The notes under the pieces are model-generated. The model did no database searches, was not told where the DNA came from, and saw only the letters and a list, made by a program, of their open reading frames with translations. The position numbers and the translations under genes were made by a program. Positions 26,501-39,400 of a DNA stretch of 64,000 bases are shown here, piece after piece (the stretch's first letter is position 1; the number at the start of each line of letters is the position of its first letter). Source of the DNA: Rhizophagus clarus (lineage: Eukaryota > Glomeromycota > Glomeromycetes > Glomerales > Glomeraceae); NCBI GenBank assembly GCA_015698045.1, contig BLAL01000167.1, forward strand, positions 183,847 through 247,846, in the 5' to 3' direction.

Positions 26501-27903
26501 TTGAGGAACAGGTTTTTCGGCCCATTTTTTGTTAAAGACGGACTCTAATGTTTTACCCATGTTATAAACTTCACTTCCGACGCCATTATATGTATAGCAA
26601 TTACGAAACATTAGACGAATGTCCTCTTCGAACTCTTCTGCGTTTGCATATTGATCGTTCTCTAATTTTGAATTTATAGTAGCTAAGTCCATTGGACGTT
26701 TTATGACCTTGTAATAATCTGGAACCCCTAGTTTCTCATCATCAACAGGCTCATAGAATGGGTAAGCGTAAGGCCAATGTGTCTTTTTCTTGAGTTCTCG
26801 AAGAACGCTACGACAGAAATTAAGTTCAATATTCTTTTTAGTCTTCTTACGACGACCTGGTTGAGGCGCTTCAGGAAGGTCTTTGGCAGGAGCTTTAATT
26901 ATTCTTTTTGGACGAGATTCATCAATAGTCAAATTTACAGTCGATGAAGGTGTAACAGTAGCAGCAGGGGCAGGTGTAGTAGTCTTTACAGACTTTGCCG
27001 CTTTAGTAGAAGTTTCAGCAGCAGGAGGTTTGATCTTTTACGTAGAAGTTAAATGAAAATACCGAAAAAAAAGCTTCAATAAAAAGAGGGAAATGACGCA
27101 AAGATCTTTTACCTCTTTTTTGCCCCCAGGGAAGCTACTAAGTTGTATGTTGAATAAACTTTCCAATTCTCTTGCTTGTTGAGAGACAGGATGATCAACA
27201 CCATTATACAGGATGCAGTTTGAAAAAATGAGTCGAACATCTGACTCGAAGTCTGCTACAGTAGTATATTGAAGAGCATTAAGCTTGGATTCTACAGTTC
27301 CAAGATCCATTGGCTGTTTGATAATATCGAAGTAGTCAGGTATCCCATATTTGACAGGGTCAACAGGTTCAAGGAAAAGTCCAGCTGAAGGATGCTTCTT
27401 CAATTCTTTGAGAGCAGCAGTACAATATTTGAGATGTTTACGAGCCATGCTCTTAGAAAACCAATCATTTTGTTGATTTTGTTGAGGTTCAACGCTGCAT
27501 ATAGCAGAGGAAAATAATAGACATAAGAAGTAAAAATTAGAAATATTATAATTAGCATAAGTCATAAGTTACAATAACTTTAATAATTTAATCAAGCAAA
27601 GACGCTGCGGAATAATGTTGAGAACATAACAAATTAACAGTGAGAGAAATTTAATCAAACATTTAATGCTTATTTGAGTAAAAATAAAAGCTTAAAACGT
27701 TCTTAAACCACTTAATCTTTACAAAAATTTTGTTTTTATAAAATTTTTCATATTTTTTTTCGGAGAAAGATACGAAAAAAAACCTATCTATTTTATATAA
27801 ACAAACTGATTTATAAACAAAAGATTTTCGCTTACTTGGTTTCAATAATAGGGGTAGCCTCGTTTTTTGTGGTTTTAGTAGGTTTTTTAGTTGCTCGGCG
27901 CAT
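23580..27903 (-). CDS. BET family double-bromodomain protein (Bdf1/Brd4-like) with long C-terminal extension
   Basis: Nine exons (27903-27836, 27494-27113, 27034-26407, 26327-26020, 25935-25728, 25617-25534, 25074-25067, 24985-23891, 23813-23580) give 1004 aa. Bromodomain 1 (about 38-150) has DYFDIIKQPMDLGTVESKL and the acetyl-lysine Asn in FSNCILYNG. Bromodomain 2 (about 205-330) has DYYKVIKRPMDLATINSKL and FRNCYTYNG. An ET-like region spans about 430-530, followed by an acidic Ser stretch. An 8-nt micro-exon then joins a basic, Glu/Lys-rich coiled-coil extension. Without that splice the frame stops at 25517, giving a short isoform that ends SGSDTV. BET proteins read acetylated histones and recruit transcription factors. 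Confidence 0.88.
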
Positions 27904-28386
27904 TTTGAAAATGTCGTTACAAGAAAGTTATAATCGTGACAATAGAAGTTTGATATATTTATAAGGATAGGGATAATATTTATAGGATTTTTGTTTTGAA
28001 AAAATCGCTTCTCGCTCTCGCTTCTCTCAGAATGAAAACCAAGAGGAGAAATTTTTGACAAATTACATATTTATATCTCAAACAAAAAAATTTAATGACG
28101 TATTATACGCAGTAGCAAAAAGCCGGCAAAAAGGTTCTCACTAACAGAAAAAAAAAAATTTCGGATTTTAATGGAAAACGCTAAAGCGCCAATCTTATTA
28201 TGACGCAGTTACTCCGCAGTTATTACAAAAAAATCCAGGAACTTAACAGGAAATTAGCTTGTTTATAATTAAGTGTTCATATTGACCATTTTAACTACCT
28301 TCAGAGGATCCGAAACACATAACCTCACTATAATCACCTATTTTACACGAAATTGTAATTCTGGCCGACATTAATGAATTACCTTA
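27904..28386. other. Upstream region of the BET gene
   Basis: AT-rich promoter region with no ORF of note. It leads directly into the tandem duplication. Confidence 0.5.
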
Positions 28387-29148
28387 TCACATATGGCGTG
28401 ACTAAAGAATGGGTGATTATATGGGAGGTGACTATACTGTAGTTAAATTGATGGATTCTTCAACCTTTATAACTTACAATATTTTTAAGCAAAAGGTTTA
28501 AAATAAATGAGTAATCTAATTATAGGAACTAATTAAAGTTGATGACGTAGTCAAACTCCAAAAAAAAAATCACAATATACAATTTGATAAAACTTTTTAT
28601 TGATTTCTTTGACGTATTGAATAGCATAATATAGTAAATAGTAAGCCCTGTTTTGTACAATATTTACATTATATAAAGCTGTTCGCGTGTTTTTTTTGTA
28701 ATGTTAGACATCTATGAGCGACCGTAAGCTGAACCTTCAAGGTTACGGCATTTAATTGAAAATTCAGTCACATATGGCGTGACTAAAGAATGGGTGATTA
28801 TATGGGAGGTGACTATACTGTAGTTAAATTGATGGATTCTTCAACCTTTATAACTTACAATATTTTTAAGCAAAAGGTTTAAAATAAATGAGTAATCTAA
28901 TTATAGGAACTAATTAAAGTTGATGACGTAGTCAAACTCCAAAAAAAAAATCACAATATACAATTTGATAAAACTTTTTATTGATTTCTTTGACGTATTG
29001 AATAGCATAATATAGTAAATAGTAAGCCCTGTTTTGTACAATATTTACATTATATAAAGCTGTTCGCGTGTTTTTTTTGTAATGTTAGACATCTATGAGC
29101 GACCGTAAGCTGAACCTTCAAGGTTACGGCATTTAATTGAAAATTCAG
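28387..29148. repeat. Perfect tandem duplication, 2 x 381 bp
   Basis: Two head-to-tail copies start at 28387 and 28768. Both begin TCACATATGGCGTGACTAAA and end GAAAATTCAG. By eye they are identical across their full length, including a ten-A run, so the duplication is recent or the copies are being homogenised. They lie between the BET promoter and the 3' end of the karyopherin gene and contain no ORF of note. Confidence 0.92.
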
Positions 29149-29247
29149 TTACGATATCTTTAAAACGTTGAAGAGATCTTGTACTATTAAGAAAGTATTA
29201 ATTATGAATGTATCAGTAATAAATTGAAAATTCATTATAAAAAGAAT

Positions 29248-32200
29248 TTACCCCAGAATTCCCTTAGCAAAGTTTTGTTTGGCCATTTGATCCACATGTG
29301 GTGAAGGAAAGTTATCCTATGAAAAAAAAGTAACCAAATTAGTAAATCACAAATAAAATTATTAACATGTTCATAATAATACCTCTGCTAATAAAATCCC
29401 CAACCACTCTCTACTGGCTTCGATATATCGTTCCGTCATCTTATATAAAACAGGAGACAATGAACCAATGAATGATCGTGGTAATTTACCCCCGATCCCC
29501 TAATAATAATTAATGATTTACTATCGATTATATTAAAATTATATAAAATAATTAACTTGCTTACCAATAACAGTTCTCTCATTATATCTAGTCCATAAGT
29601 CATCATCACGTTTTCAATCCCTTTTGCAAATTTATCATTTTCATAATCCTGTCCTACAAATTCTCCCTTTTAACCATGATTATAATGAGCAAAAGCTTAG
29701 TGACAAAGAAAATCAGAATTCATAAATAAATGCTTACTATAAAATTCACCGCCGACTTTAAGGCTAATCTTTCTTGCAAACCTAGACCTGCTACAGAGAA
29801 TGTCATAATTCCATTAAACATTTCAGATGGTAAGGAATACAATAATAATGGACATTTTTTAAGAAACTAATTTATATAATATAATAACATAAATTAGCAT
29901 TATATGAACTGAGAATTAGAATGGCCCTTGTTGTATTAGAAATCTAACACATACCTTTGTAATAAGCAAAAAATAAGAATTAACAATATCTGGATATTGT
30001 TCCATCTCTAGATATTAAAAAAAATTAACGATTACGAATCATCTAATTATGGTTTAATTGAAAAACTTACCAGTCTTATTCCTCACATGTTGTATGGTAG
30101 TTGAAGTTAAGGAAATTAACATATCCATCAAATCGACACCATGATTAGGACTTGAACCATAAACGGTTACTATTTGAACTGCAGTTTCTAACCAATTTGC
30201 ATATGGATGTCGTTGAAAAGAACTTTTAATTAGAGGTACAACAATTTCGAAAGGTACGGAAAGTAAATTTGGTGTAATACGAATCCCAATATTAAGAAAT
30301 TTACAAAGACACTATAATAAGCGAGGTATTAATTCAAACAATTATTGAAGAATTAAAAAAAGACATATATTTAAAAAAAATACCTCTATAACTTCATTAT
30401 CTTGACACCAAATTTCTGCAATACTTCGAGTAATTTCTGACAAAGCATTGATCAAATCTTGAACTGGTATAGAATCAAAAACAGTAAGACTGTGTTTTGT
30501 TTTTGAGTCATCCTCATCAATTACGATTAAATTTTCATCAGGTGGTTGAATCCCACGCCCACAACACGTTAGATATTCTAACTGTATAATAATAATTTCT
30601 CTAAACTGTGAAGGATTCTAAAAAAAAAAAAAATTAGAAAATTGTAAAAAAAAAAACTATCAAATAAATTAATATTCATTAATCAAGACCTGTTTCCCAT
30701 GTAAAACTACATCCTTCATCGTTTGCATAATATCACTTGTTATAGACTATCAAAATATATTTAAATAAATAAAAAAATATAATTTGTGATTACAAGGATA
30801 TGTTTTACAGATCAATTTACCAATAATGGTTGTATCATCTTTTCTGGAGGCAAAACCTGAATTACATCCGCTATTGATTCAATGACCTTTTGTTTTTCCC
30901 TCGGCTAAAAATAAAAGGAAATGAATATAATACCATAAAGGCAGTGGGTATGTAAGAAACGTACTTGGATGTTTGGACCAACAACTATATACATATTCAC
31001 TAGATCTTCTATGCCGTTGACTAATGAATCGCGACAAATATCACAAACTTCTTTAAATGCTGTAGCAGCTGCTAAAGCTAATTCAATATCACTTAGTGCA
31101 GGTATAAGATAATTTAATGCAGACAGTATGTATTGAGGGTTAGATTTGAACCAATCTGCATAAGAACCTTTAAATAAAATTTATCAATAAATAAATCATA
31201 CTTTCATTAAAATCGTAAAGAAGAACAGAAAATTATAAATACCAATTAGAGAAAGTGCAGTGTTTCTTAACTTGGTATGACCTTGCACAGGTAATCTTCC
31301 ATAAACTTCTGAACCAAAAAGTTGTGGTAAATAGATGTTCTCGCTATTGCTTACGGCCTCAGCTATTGATTTTATACAGAATAATGTAGACTCCAATTCC
31401 TAGTAAAAAAAAATAATAACACCAATAATTTAAGATAATCAAGATGGTAATTTAAATTAAGGATAAATTTATACCTGCCACTGATTTTGATCTCTTCCCG
31501 GTGTATTTGTTAGAGATATTGCCATTTCCACCAAAAAAGCTAACATTTGATCTTTTAAGACATAATATGTGTTCAAAATTGTGTCCCCGACATCCCTTCG
31601 ATAATGCCAAAATCGTTCTTTCACATCTAAATAATTATATATACGTATATTATAACTACCTTATTTGGTGAACATAAGATTAACAAAAACAATAATCATT
31701 TTGGCACCTTTAGTAAATTCTGACCATTCTGAATCTGGCGGATATTGTACTTTACGCCGTAGAACCTCTATCAATCTGCGAAAAATGACAATGGACGATT
31801 CTCGTATTTGTTGAATATTTGTGGGTGAGATATTAAGTGCTTGAATGTCCGATACAGAAGCATCGTTTTCAGATGCAGAAATAACTGGAATTACTTCTGG
31901 ATCACATAAAGATTCCTGTAACATAAACCAAAATTGCAAAGGCATCTCACTAATGTATATGGCAGCCTATGTTAAGGATCACTATGACAATACGAAAAAA
32001 ATTGATGGCGACCACAAAAAAAGGATATTTCTTGGTCTTGTCCAAAATAACCAGGAAATCCTGCAAACATTAACATCATTTCCAAGTAAACAACAATATC
32101 TTGTCTTAAGAAATTTATTGCAACATAATTCGTAAAGTTATCTCCAAAAGTTGTCATCAATCTACAAAGATTTCTTGCAGCAAGTTCGTCTCCATCTAAT

Positions 32201-33732
32201 AATATTAAAGAATTAATAAAGCTATTATCGCGTTTCTTTTTTTTTTTTATAAAATATTAATGCTAATTTCGGAACTTTAAGCATTACCGTTAATAGCTCT
32301 GGTTATTTGACTTTTTGCCCAGTCGCCAGTCATACATTGGAGTATCTTCTCACACACTGTATCCTGATAGTAAGTAATACGAGTTTGTGAAATAAATTCG
32401 ACTAAAACTTCCGTTGCCACATCATTCATTGATTCAACAGAGAATAGAGCTATAACGTGATCGATAAGAAGGTGAAGCATTCTTTAAATAAAATGTCGTA
32501 AATCATAAGTAATTTTTAGTAATTGAATTTAATTGCATAATATATGAAAAAAAGCAATATTACTCGAAAGGTACACCATATTGGATCCAACTCTGCAAAC
32601 ATCGAAGACATTTTTGTTTTAATATAATATCCCGTTCTGAATATCCGTGATGAGCAGATAGCAAATTTCTCAGCATTGACATTACACGCGGGATAGAATC
32701 AATAAGTTCCTGATTAACTTTTGCTCTACACGAATCGGATATAAAATCAAGTATGTAAAATAAATTTATGAAAATTGATAGATTAAATATCGACTATTAC
32801 TTTCTTTCTCCTATCAAATCAGCCCTCAGAACTTCCTCGGGAACAATAGTTAAAAATTCAAGAAGTGGTAATTCAATGAATAGAGGTTGATACTGGTTTT
32901 GTGCTGAAATAGTCATGGATTCAGTATGTAAATAATTGAAAAAATCCGATATAAAATTCGTCCAAAATTCAGGAACCGCTTGAAGTGCAAAGGCCGTAAG
33001 CTTTAATATTTTGGCAAATTCCATTATTAGTCTTATTAATCCTTAAAAGAATATTAACATGATTAAGCAACATCTAGCAAAACTTACTGCAAGACACAAT
33101 TTTGTAATAACGACCATTGGTCCATTTGAAAGACGCACAATCCACCTTAGAAGTTCATTGCGAACCCATTCTTTTCGGTCAGGAGGTAAAGTATGCCTTA
33201 ATTAAAAAATGAAATTTTACAATAAGAGATTTTATACGTTTAAAGATGATTTGTTTTACGATTTCTTTTATTAATCATCAATAATAATATGTAAATTTAT
33301 AATTATAATTACTATTTGTTCTCTCTTATTCTTCTTACCAGTCTCTCGATATTTTAACTTGAAAAGTGTGAGCCCCGAAGAATTGAGAATTAACTGACTG
33401 TATAGTCAGGTAATGAAGAAGAACCATTAAATTTTCGCCCACCCAAAAAAATTCATACCATGTTAGGAGCCTAAATTTAATTCCATAAAAAATTTGAAAA
33501 TATTGATCGTTATAACCTCAGAAGCTAGTAATTGTGGCGCTAATTCCCAAGCATATTGTTGCTTTTGAAGGGCTTGCAAATATTCTTGTGCTGAATTAGA
33601 GTCTACGTTTCCATAGAGTTGCGCTATTATCTAGTGAATTTTTATCATGTATGTTAACTAGCCTTGAATCATTCTAAAATTATAATTTTAAACACGTACT
33701 TGTTCAACTTGAGCTAATGATTGAATATCCAT
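29248..33732 (-). CDS. Karyopherin-beta, importin-13/transportin-3-like
   Basis: Twenty-two exons encode 964 aa: 33732-33700, 33630-33517, 33470-33459, 33397-33339, 33196-33088, 33000-32801, 32725-32564, 32481-32288, 32195-32029, 31954-31708, 31626-31475, 31399-31243, 31167-30965, 30904-30821, 30746-30690, 30617-30384, 30311-30071, 30007-29955, 29866-29738, 29666-29565, 29499-29383 and 29316-29248. All introns are GT-AG except that between 32029 and 31954, which is AT-AC. The helical-repeat protein has importin-13 family landmarks: NSQFFGAHTFQVKI, LPPDRKEWVRNELL, LLEFLTIVPEEV, FPGYFGQDQE joined to ISEMPLQFWFMLQE, and RLPVQGHTKLRNTALSLIG. Such karyopherins carry SR proteins, Ubc9 or Mago-Y14 through nuclear pores with Ran. 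Divergent from naa20. Confidence 0.87.
31955..32028 (-). other. U12-type AT-AC intron (minor spliceosome)
   Basis: This is a 74-nt intron in the karyopherin gene. On the coding strand it begins ATATCCTTT (a perfect U12 5' site), has TCCTTAAC ending 16 nt before the 3' end (8 of 9 of the U12 branch consensus) and ends in AC. Splicing joins ...FGQDQE to ISEMPLQFW in phase, which matches the conserved importin-13 pattern. No GT-AG pair in this interval gives an open in-phase join without deleting conserved residues. Confidence 0.85.
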
Positions 33733-33870
33733 TGTAAATTTTAATCGAGCTACTTGCTTATGCTTCAGACCCATATATATGTTACCGTATTGCCGGAATT
33801 CGTGTAACGGCGGTGTAACATGGGTTTATAAAAAGAAAATTGTATATATTTCAAAATCCAAACTGTAATA

Positions 33871-34792
33871 ATGAGTGAATTAAGACGGTTCAAGACTACC
33901 GATTTATTTCGCTTCAATAACGTGTAAATAAAATTTTAATAGTTTAAGTCCTTATTCATTTTAGGGATTATTTTTGTTACAAAAAAATTAATTTATTTTC
34001 TTGTTTTACGCGTAAAGAAATCTTGATGTTCTAACAGAGACGGTAAACTACTACTGTATATTATTAAAATTATATTATTATATTGGTGTAGTGTATAAAC
34101 TGATTTCTTAATCGCGACAGTACAATATTTCATTCTATCTTACTTATTTGGCGCGTTGGCCAGACCTTTTCTGTGTTCAAGAATCACCCAGTGGAACTAT
34201 TATGGGTTACAGTTAAGTTTATAAATACATTCATCTATCTTCTCTTATTTACAATTCTTGGTTTTGCGATATTATAGTAATGGGAAAAGCCGAAGGACGT
34301 AATAAAGATTGGCATGGTCATGTTACAGCAATCACTGTAGCTCCTGAATATCGACGATTAGGTTTGGCGGATGGAATGATGAAGTTATTAGAAAATGTAT
34401 CGGAAAAGATGTCCGTGCAATATTTATTTATTTCTTTTTATATGTTCCATTTTTAACATATCTATGTAATTCATTTCATGGAACTTTATAGTTATGATGG
34501 ATACTTCGTCGATTTATTTGTTCGCGTATCAAATAAAGTTGCAATCGGGATGTATAAAAAGTTTGGATATTCTGTTTTTAGACGTGTAAACGGATATTAT
34601 TCTTCGGGGGATAATAATGAAGAAGATGCATTTGGTAAGTTTATCTCTTATAACAACGAGATTGTGTTTTACAGCTTGTTAATAAAAATTTTTCTCTAAT
34701 TAGATATGAGAAAACCTTTACCAAGAGATGAAAACCGTGAAAGCGTGATTGAAAACGGGGAGAATAATATTGTTAAACCTGAAGATTTGTAG
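33871..34792 (+). CDS. naa20: N-terminal acetyltransferase NatB catalytic subunit
   Basis: Six exons (33871-33923, 34018-34042, 34121-34211, 34278-34410, 34492-34634, 34704-34792) give 177 aa, the usual Naa20 length. Family blocks are in order: RRFKTTDLFRFNNVNLDVL, FYLTYLARWPDLF, HGHVTAITVAPEYRRLGLA (acetyl-CoA binding R/Q-x-x-G-x-A loop), YDGYFVDLFVRVSNKVAI and YKKFGYSVFRRV. The C-terminus has DMRKPLPRD. NatB acetylates Met-Asp/Glu/Asn N-termini co-translationally with Naa25. The 5' splice site of intron 4 reads GTCCGT, a weak donor, but it is the only in-phase choice. Divergent from the karyopherin gene with about 138 bp between ATGs. Confidence 0.93.
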
Positions 34793-34925
34793 ATTCGTAG
34801 ATTTTGTAGAAATAAAATTTAATCAGTTATATAGGTTTTAAGTTTGTAGCCCAGATTTTTTGAATAAAGTATATAAATATAATCGATGGTTGTACAATTT
34901 CCAGCAAGAAATCACCGACACGACG

Positions 34926-34933
34926 TCACGTGA
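34926..34933. promoter_or_regulatory. TCACGTGA motif upstream of U2AF1
   Basis: A perfect palindrome about 400 bp upstream of the U2AF1 ATG, in the same class as the motif near RPL10 and CTC1. Confidence 0.35.
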
Positions 34934-35219
34934 TAAATTCGCAGATCATTTCCAAAAATAGATAGTAATCCAAATAAAACAGTAAAAACACCATATATAC
35001 AGAATCAAAAATGCAATTTTGCAAGATTACTTACACGGGTTTTGAATGGCAATTTTTTGTCCTTCCTTTCAACCTTAATAAAACTTGTAGAGAAGGTAGA
35101 GAAGATATGTATTCTTATAGAAATTATGATTTTAAAAGTCAAATAATATTTGTATTCAAAAAAAAAACAATTTTGGTTAAAATTAATCTAATCATCTTTA
35201 GATATGATCGGCAAAATGA

Positions 35220-35227
35220 TCACGTGC
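35220..35227. promoter_or_regulatory. TCACGTGC motif upstream of U2AF1
   Basis: A CACGTG core about 105 bp upstream of the U2AF1 ATG. It differs from the palindromic form at the last base. Confidence 0.35.
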
Positions 35228-35329
35228 CGATGATTTCCTTCAATTTTTAATGCAGATCATGTGATTTTATAATATTATTAATTCTGCATAAAAAAACCAG
35301 TGTTCGAACTTGTCCTTTGAAATTGTAAT

Positions 35330-36085
35330 ATGGCAGAATATCTCGCTTCGATCTACGGTACAGAGAAGGACAAGTAAGTATATTAAAATTGTTCAATAGA
35401 TTCTTTGTGCTTTGTAAGCTATACTCACTTTATTTCTTTTCAGAGTCAATTGTTCCTTTTATTTTAAAATTGGGGCCTGTAGACATGGGGATCGTTGTAG
35501 TAGAAAACATGTTAAGCCTACTTTTTCACAAACAATTCTTTGTTCTAACATATATCAAAATCCCGCACATGATACTAATTGTAATATGTCCGAGGAACAA
35601 ATTCAAGCGCATTTTGACGATTTTTACGAAGACTTTTTTACTGAATTGTGCAAATACGGGGAAGTTGAAGAGATGCATGTATGTGATAATGTAGGTGATC
35701 ATTTAATCGGAAATGTTTATGCTCGATTTAGATATGAAGAGGATGCTCAAAAAGCAGTAGATAATCTGAATCAAAGATTCTATGCCGGTAGGTTGTTTGC
35801 TTAATTTTTTTATTTACGAGAGACTTTAATGAACAACAAACAATTCATTCTTTCTTAATTAAAAATAAAAAAGGGCGGCCTATTTATGCTGAACTTTCTC
35901 CAGTCACAGATTTTCGAGAAGCATGCTGTCGCCAAAATGAAAATGCAGAATGTACCAGAGGAGGATTTTGTAATTTTATGCATTTAAAGGAAGTGTCTAG
36001 ATATTTAAAGAAAGAGCTTTTTGCTGCTCAGAGAAATTTTTTGCGTGAACAAAGACGCGTTAAACGTGAGAAAAGCGAAATTTGA
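35330..36085 (+). CDS. U2AF1: U2 snRNP auxiliary factor small subunit (U2AF35)
   Basis: Three exons (35330-35373, 35444-35787, 35874-36085) give 199 aa. The order is: [24 protein letters not shown] zinc finger 1 ([20 protein letters not shown]), a UHM-type RRM ([38 protein letters not shown]), and CCCH zinc finger 2 ([19 protein letters not shown]). It ends soon after ...RREKSEI-like basic residues and has no RS tail, like S. pombe Uaf2 and unlike animals. The protein recognises the 3' AG of U2-type introns with U2AF65, in keeping with the intron-rich genes here. Convergent with CTC1. Confidence 0.95.
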
Positions 36086-36495
36086 GATAAACATAATACT
36101 TCCTTAGAGATTTTCTCTTAGTTTTTACGATTATTTATAGGAATATTCCAATCCCTTGAAAACTATAAATCATTACTTCGTCATTCCAATGTCATATTTT
36201 GATTATTCCAAATATCTTTAAGACGTTCAAATGATAGAAATTAAAATAGAAATTTCACAAATTTAAATGTAAATAGCAAACGTAATGTTCAATCGACCAT
36301 TAAATAATCTCGTGTATTAAATGTAGAGTGAGACAAAGATAATCTCCTTTGCGCATGGGTTTCTCACTTTTAATGCCATAATACGAATAATTTTTTTTTT
36401 ATTGTACGCTCCTCTTCTAATTCCTCAATTAGAAATTGTAAGTTCTTATTAAGTTGCCAAATATTATTTCACATTTAACTTTCATTTTCGATTAC
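36086..36495. other. Convergent 3' spacer
   Basis: AT-rich sequence between the U2AF1 and CTC1 stop codons. Nothing further is seen. Confidence 0.6.
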
Positions 36496-39400
36496 CTAAA
36501 ATTTTTTGATTGAGATTAGTAAAATTTGACGTATATAATTAATTAGTTTATAAATACACTTAACATATTTTAATTTTTTTTTAAGTTCAAAAATTGGAGA
36601 CTTTTCTGCAATTTGTAAAGCGTTAAGTTCTAGCGTTGGTGGTATTAGCTGTATATTCTTTTTCCTACAAAACAATATAACATCTCTTCTGATGTCTTTT
36701 AAAGAGATGAAGTCGGAGAGAGAGTTTTTTATACAATCGTTGTCACTAAAAATGCTCCATTCATAAAAAAATCTTGACTTTTCAATCTGTTTGCAAATTT
36801 TTTGATAAGAATCATTGTTAATACGTAATAATTCTCTAGCAACTATATCATCTCTAGCGGTTACAATTGCAACACATGTTCCATCTGAAATTTTGAATCT
36901 TCCAGAAGAATAAAACCTTCGTCCTAAATTACATCCATTAGGACAACAATTATTTTCTATAATTTCTTCACAAGCCTCACATACAAATTGCATAATAATT
37001 TCATAGATATTATTTATTCTGCAAGGAACTCGAAATATACTTTGAATAGAAATCTTATTTTCAAAAAGATCTATTAAATTCGTGTTATCAAGATCTTGAT
37101 GAAATGATTGAATCGTTTTCGGATATCCTTGCAATGATATATGAGTCTTTCCAGACGCATAACAATATATTTTGCCAAAATTAGACTTTCTGGGTCCAAT
37201 CTTTCTCAATACAATGATTTGACCTGGGATTAGCCCAATAGGAATAACATATTTTGATATATTACTAATATAAACATCAATAATCTCCTCCTCTATTTGA
37301 ATATCTTGAATTCTAAGCAACAAACTGGTTTGTGATTGTCCTACATTATTAGAATGTTGAAATTCCTTTGACGCAATGAGTCCCTTCAAAGTAACCAATT
37401 TATTTGTGTCATTTAATATGTTAATCAAGTTTCCATTCAGAAATTCACGTACGTTTAATGCTCTATCTTCTATTAAAAATGATGTTTTTAGGTTTTTGAG
37501 TGAATTTTTGGATGAATCATTTAATCTAAGAATTTTAGGTTGAATCACTTTTCCGAATAAATCTTTAAATGTCGAACTATCATCAAATTCGAGATTGGTG
37601 ATATTTGAAATTGCAAAATCATCAAAATTTAAAGTAATTGACCTTTCTGTCGAATTTATTATCTGTTCAGATTTACCAACATCAAAAGATAATTCATAAA
37701 ATGATCCAATATGCATCGCTGGTAAAATCTTAATAAAATCTTTCGATATGTTAATAAAAGTGATTGTATTTTTATTAATTAAATCTGACGTGTATTCTAA
37801 TACAGTTTCTATTTGTAATTTGCATCTTATGTTTGTTTTTGAATTCTCCGAAATATGATTTAGCTTTGTAGGAAAAATATGACGAATTTGAAATACACTT
37901 CTATTAAAATGAAATTTCTGATCATATGATTTTGCGTAAAAACAGAAGCACTTTTCAATAGCAAAACGTAAATATACTTTGCTAGGTCGTTCAACTACAA
38001 ATTCATATTCAGGAATTATCCATATATTATTAAGATGATGTGACTGAATTTTTTCAAAAGAAATATTAACTGCTGAAATTGTTCCCGTTTGATCCTTTAA
38101 CTGAAGAGTTCCATCCAAATTTCCTTCAAGAAATCCCATCAAATGTGTTTTCTCTAATTTTACTTCAAATTGTGAAAATATCTTCGATTGATTATCTTCA
38201 TAAATTTCAGAAGAAAATCTTTTCAGCTTCACTAATTCATTAATGAGTTGTAAGACTTCCGATATTGGTGGTAATCTAATATCTATTTCTTGATTATCTT
38301 CAGTTATACAACAATAAACTTTATGATTAAAATATTCTTGTGCTAAATCTTTAAAAAGATTGGCCACACGATATTTCCTCAAAAGCCTTGAGAATGGACA
38401 ATTTTCAACTTTCTTGTAGTCACTTTTACTTGGTCTCGGATTACTTAACAAAACTTCATCTTCAAAAACATCCGGGAACTTTTTGGTAAAATCATAATAC
38501 ACCTTTTGAACCCATAATAATTCCAACAAAGTGAATGAGTTATTAATACGAAAACTTGAAAATTTACTAATGATCTTTTGTGAAACTGAATCAGATTCGA
38601 ATATCTCGCTTGGAAATCTAACCACTCGAATAGTACTACAGTGACAAGCAGCAAAAATTACTTTAACCTCTCTGAAATTTGGACAATTCTTGTTATTATC
38701 GAGTCTCCAAATGTCTTCTTTCATTGTAAATTTTATCGCATGTATGTTATGCAAAAGCAGTTTCATTCCAAGTCGGTAAGGGGTTATTGATGGATTATAT
38801 TCTGGAAATTTGCCTAGATGTAAAATATATTCGGAATCTAAAACGAATAATCCCAAAGCATTATCTATAACATATGTGATTATGCCTTCATAACCAAAAC
38901 ATGAACAGGCCAAATCAGTGAAATTCCGAATTTTCTCAGTTGGGTTACTACCATTATAAGTGATCGCGAGTTCCCTATTGATGTATTCGATCGAATCGAT
39001 TGAATCGATCTCGAAAACTGGAAATTGTAATGTATATTCATTAAAAGTCCTTTTTGACTTTATATCTTTGAAAAAATACATTTCACCGACCATTATTATT
39101 TTATAATATTCAATGAAATGGTCGCCATTGAAGATAATGTGTATGAATGAACGTGAATCATGTAGCGTCACGATAAAAGTAATCTTGTCTTTTGATTGAT
39201 AAAGGACACTTTTCATATTAACTATTGCAATTAAATTAACCTTTGGAAGAGGCTCCGTGGGATTCCTGCCTAAATTGAACAGCATATCAGTTGCTGTTAT
39301 GGACGAATTAGGTTGAAAAAATTTTTGATTAAGAAAAGAAGATTGGTTTCGCTTCTCAAAAAGATTGGCACTTAAAACTAATTTCTTAGAAAGCAATGCT

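Larger units (their letters stand above)
34793..35329. other. Intergenic region between naa20 and U2AF1
   Basis: No ORF of note. It contains two CACGTG cores listed separately, and the U2AF1 promoter. Confidence 0.5.

Noticed and set aside
31940..32035. A conventional GT-AG intron in the karyopherin gene at this place
   Set aside because: All GT donors here are phase 1 and none of the nearby AG acceptors gives an open phase-1 continuation; the more distant AG would delete the conserved ISEMPLQFW block.
34401..34420. A different exon 4 end for naa20 because GTCCGT is a weak donor
   Set aside because: No other GT nearby gives the conserved join to YDGYFVDLFVR in phase.
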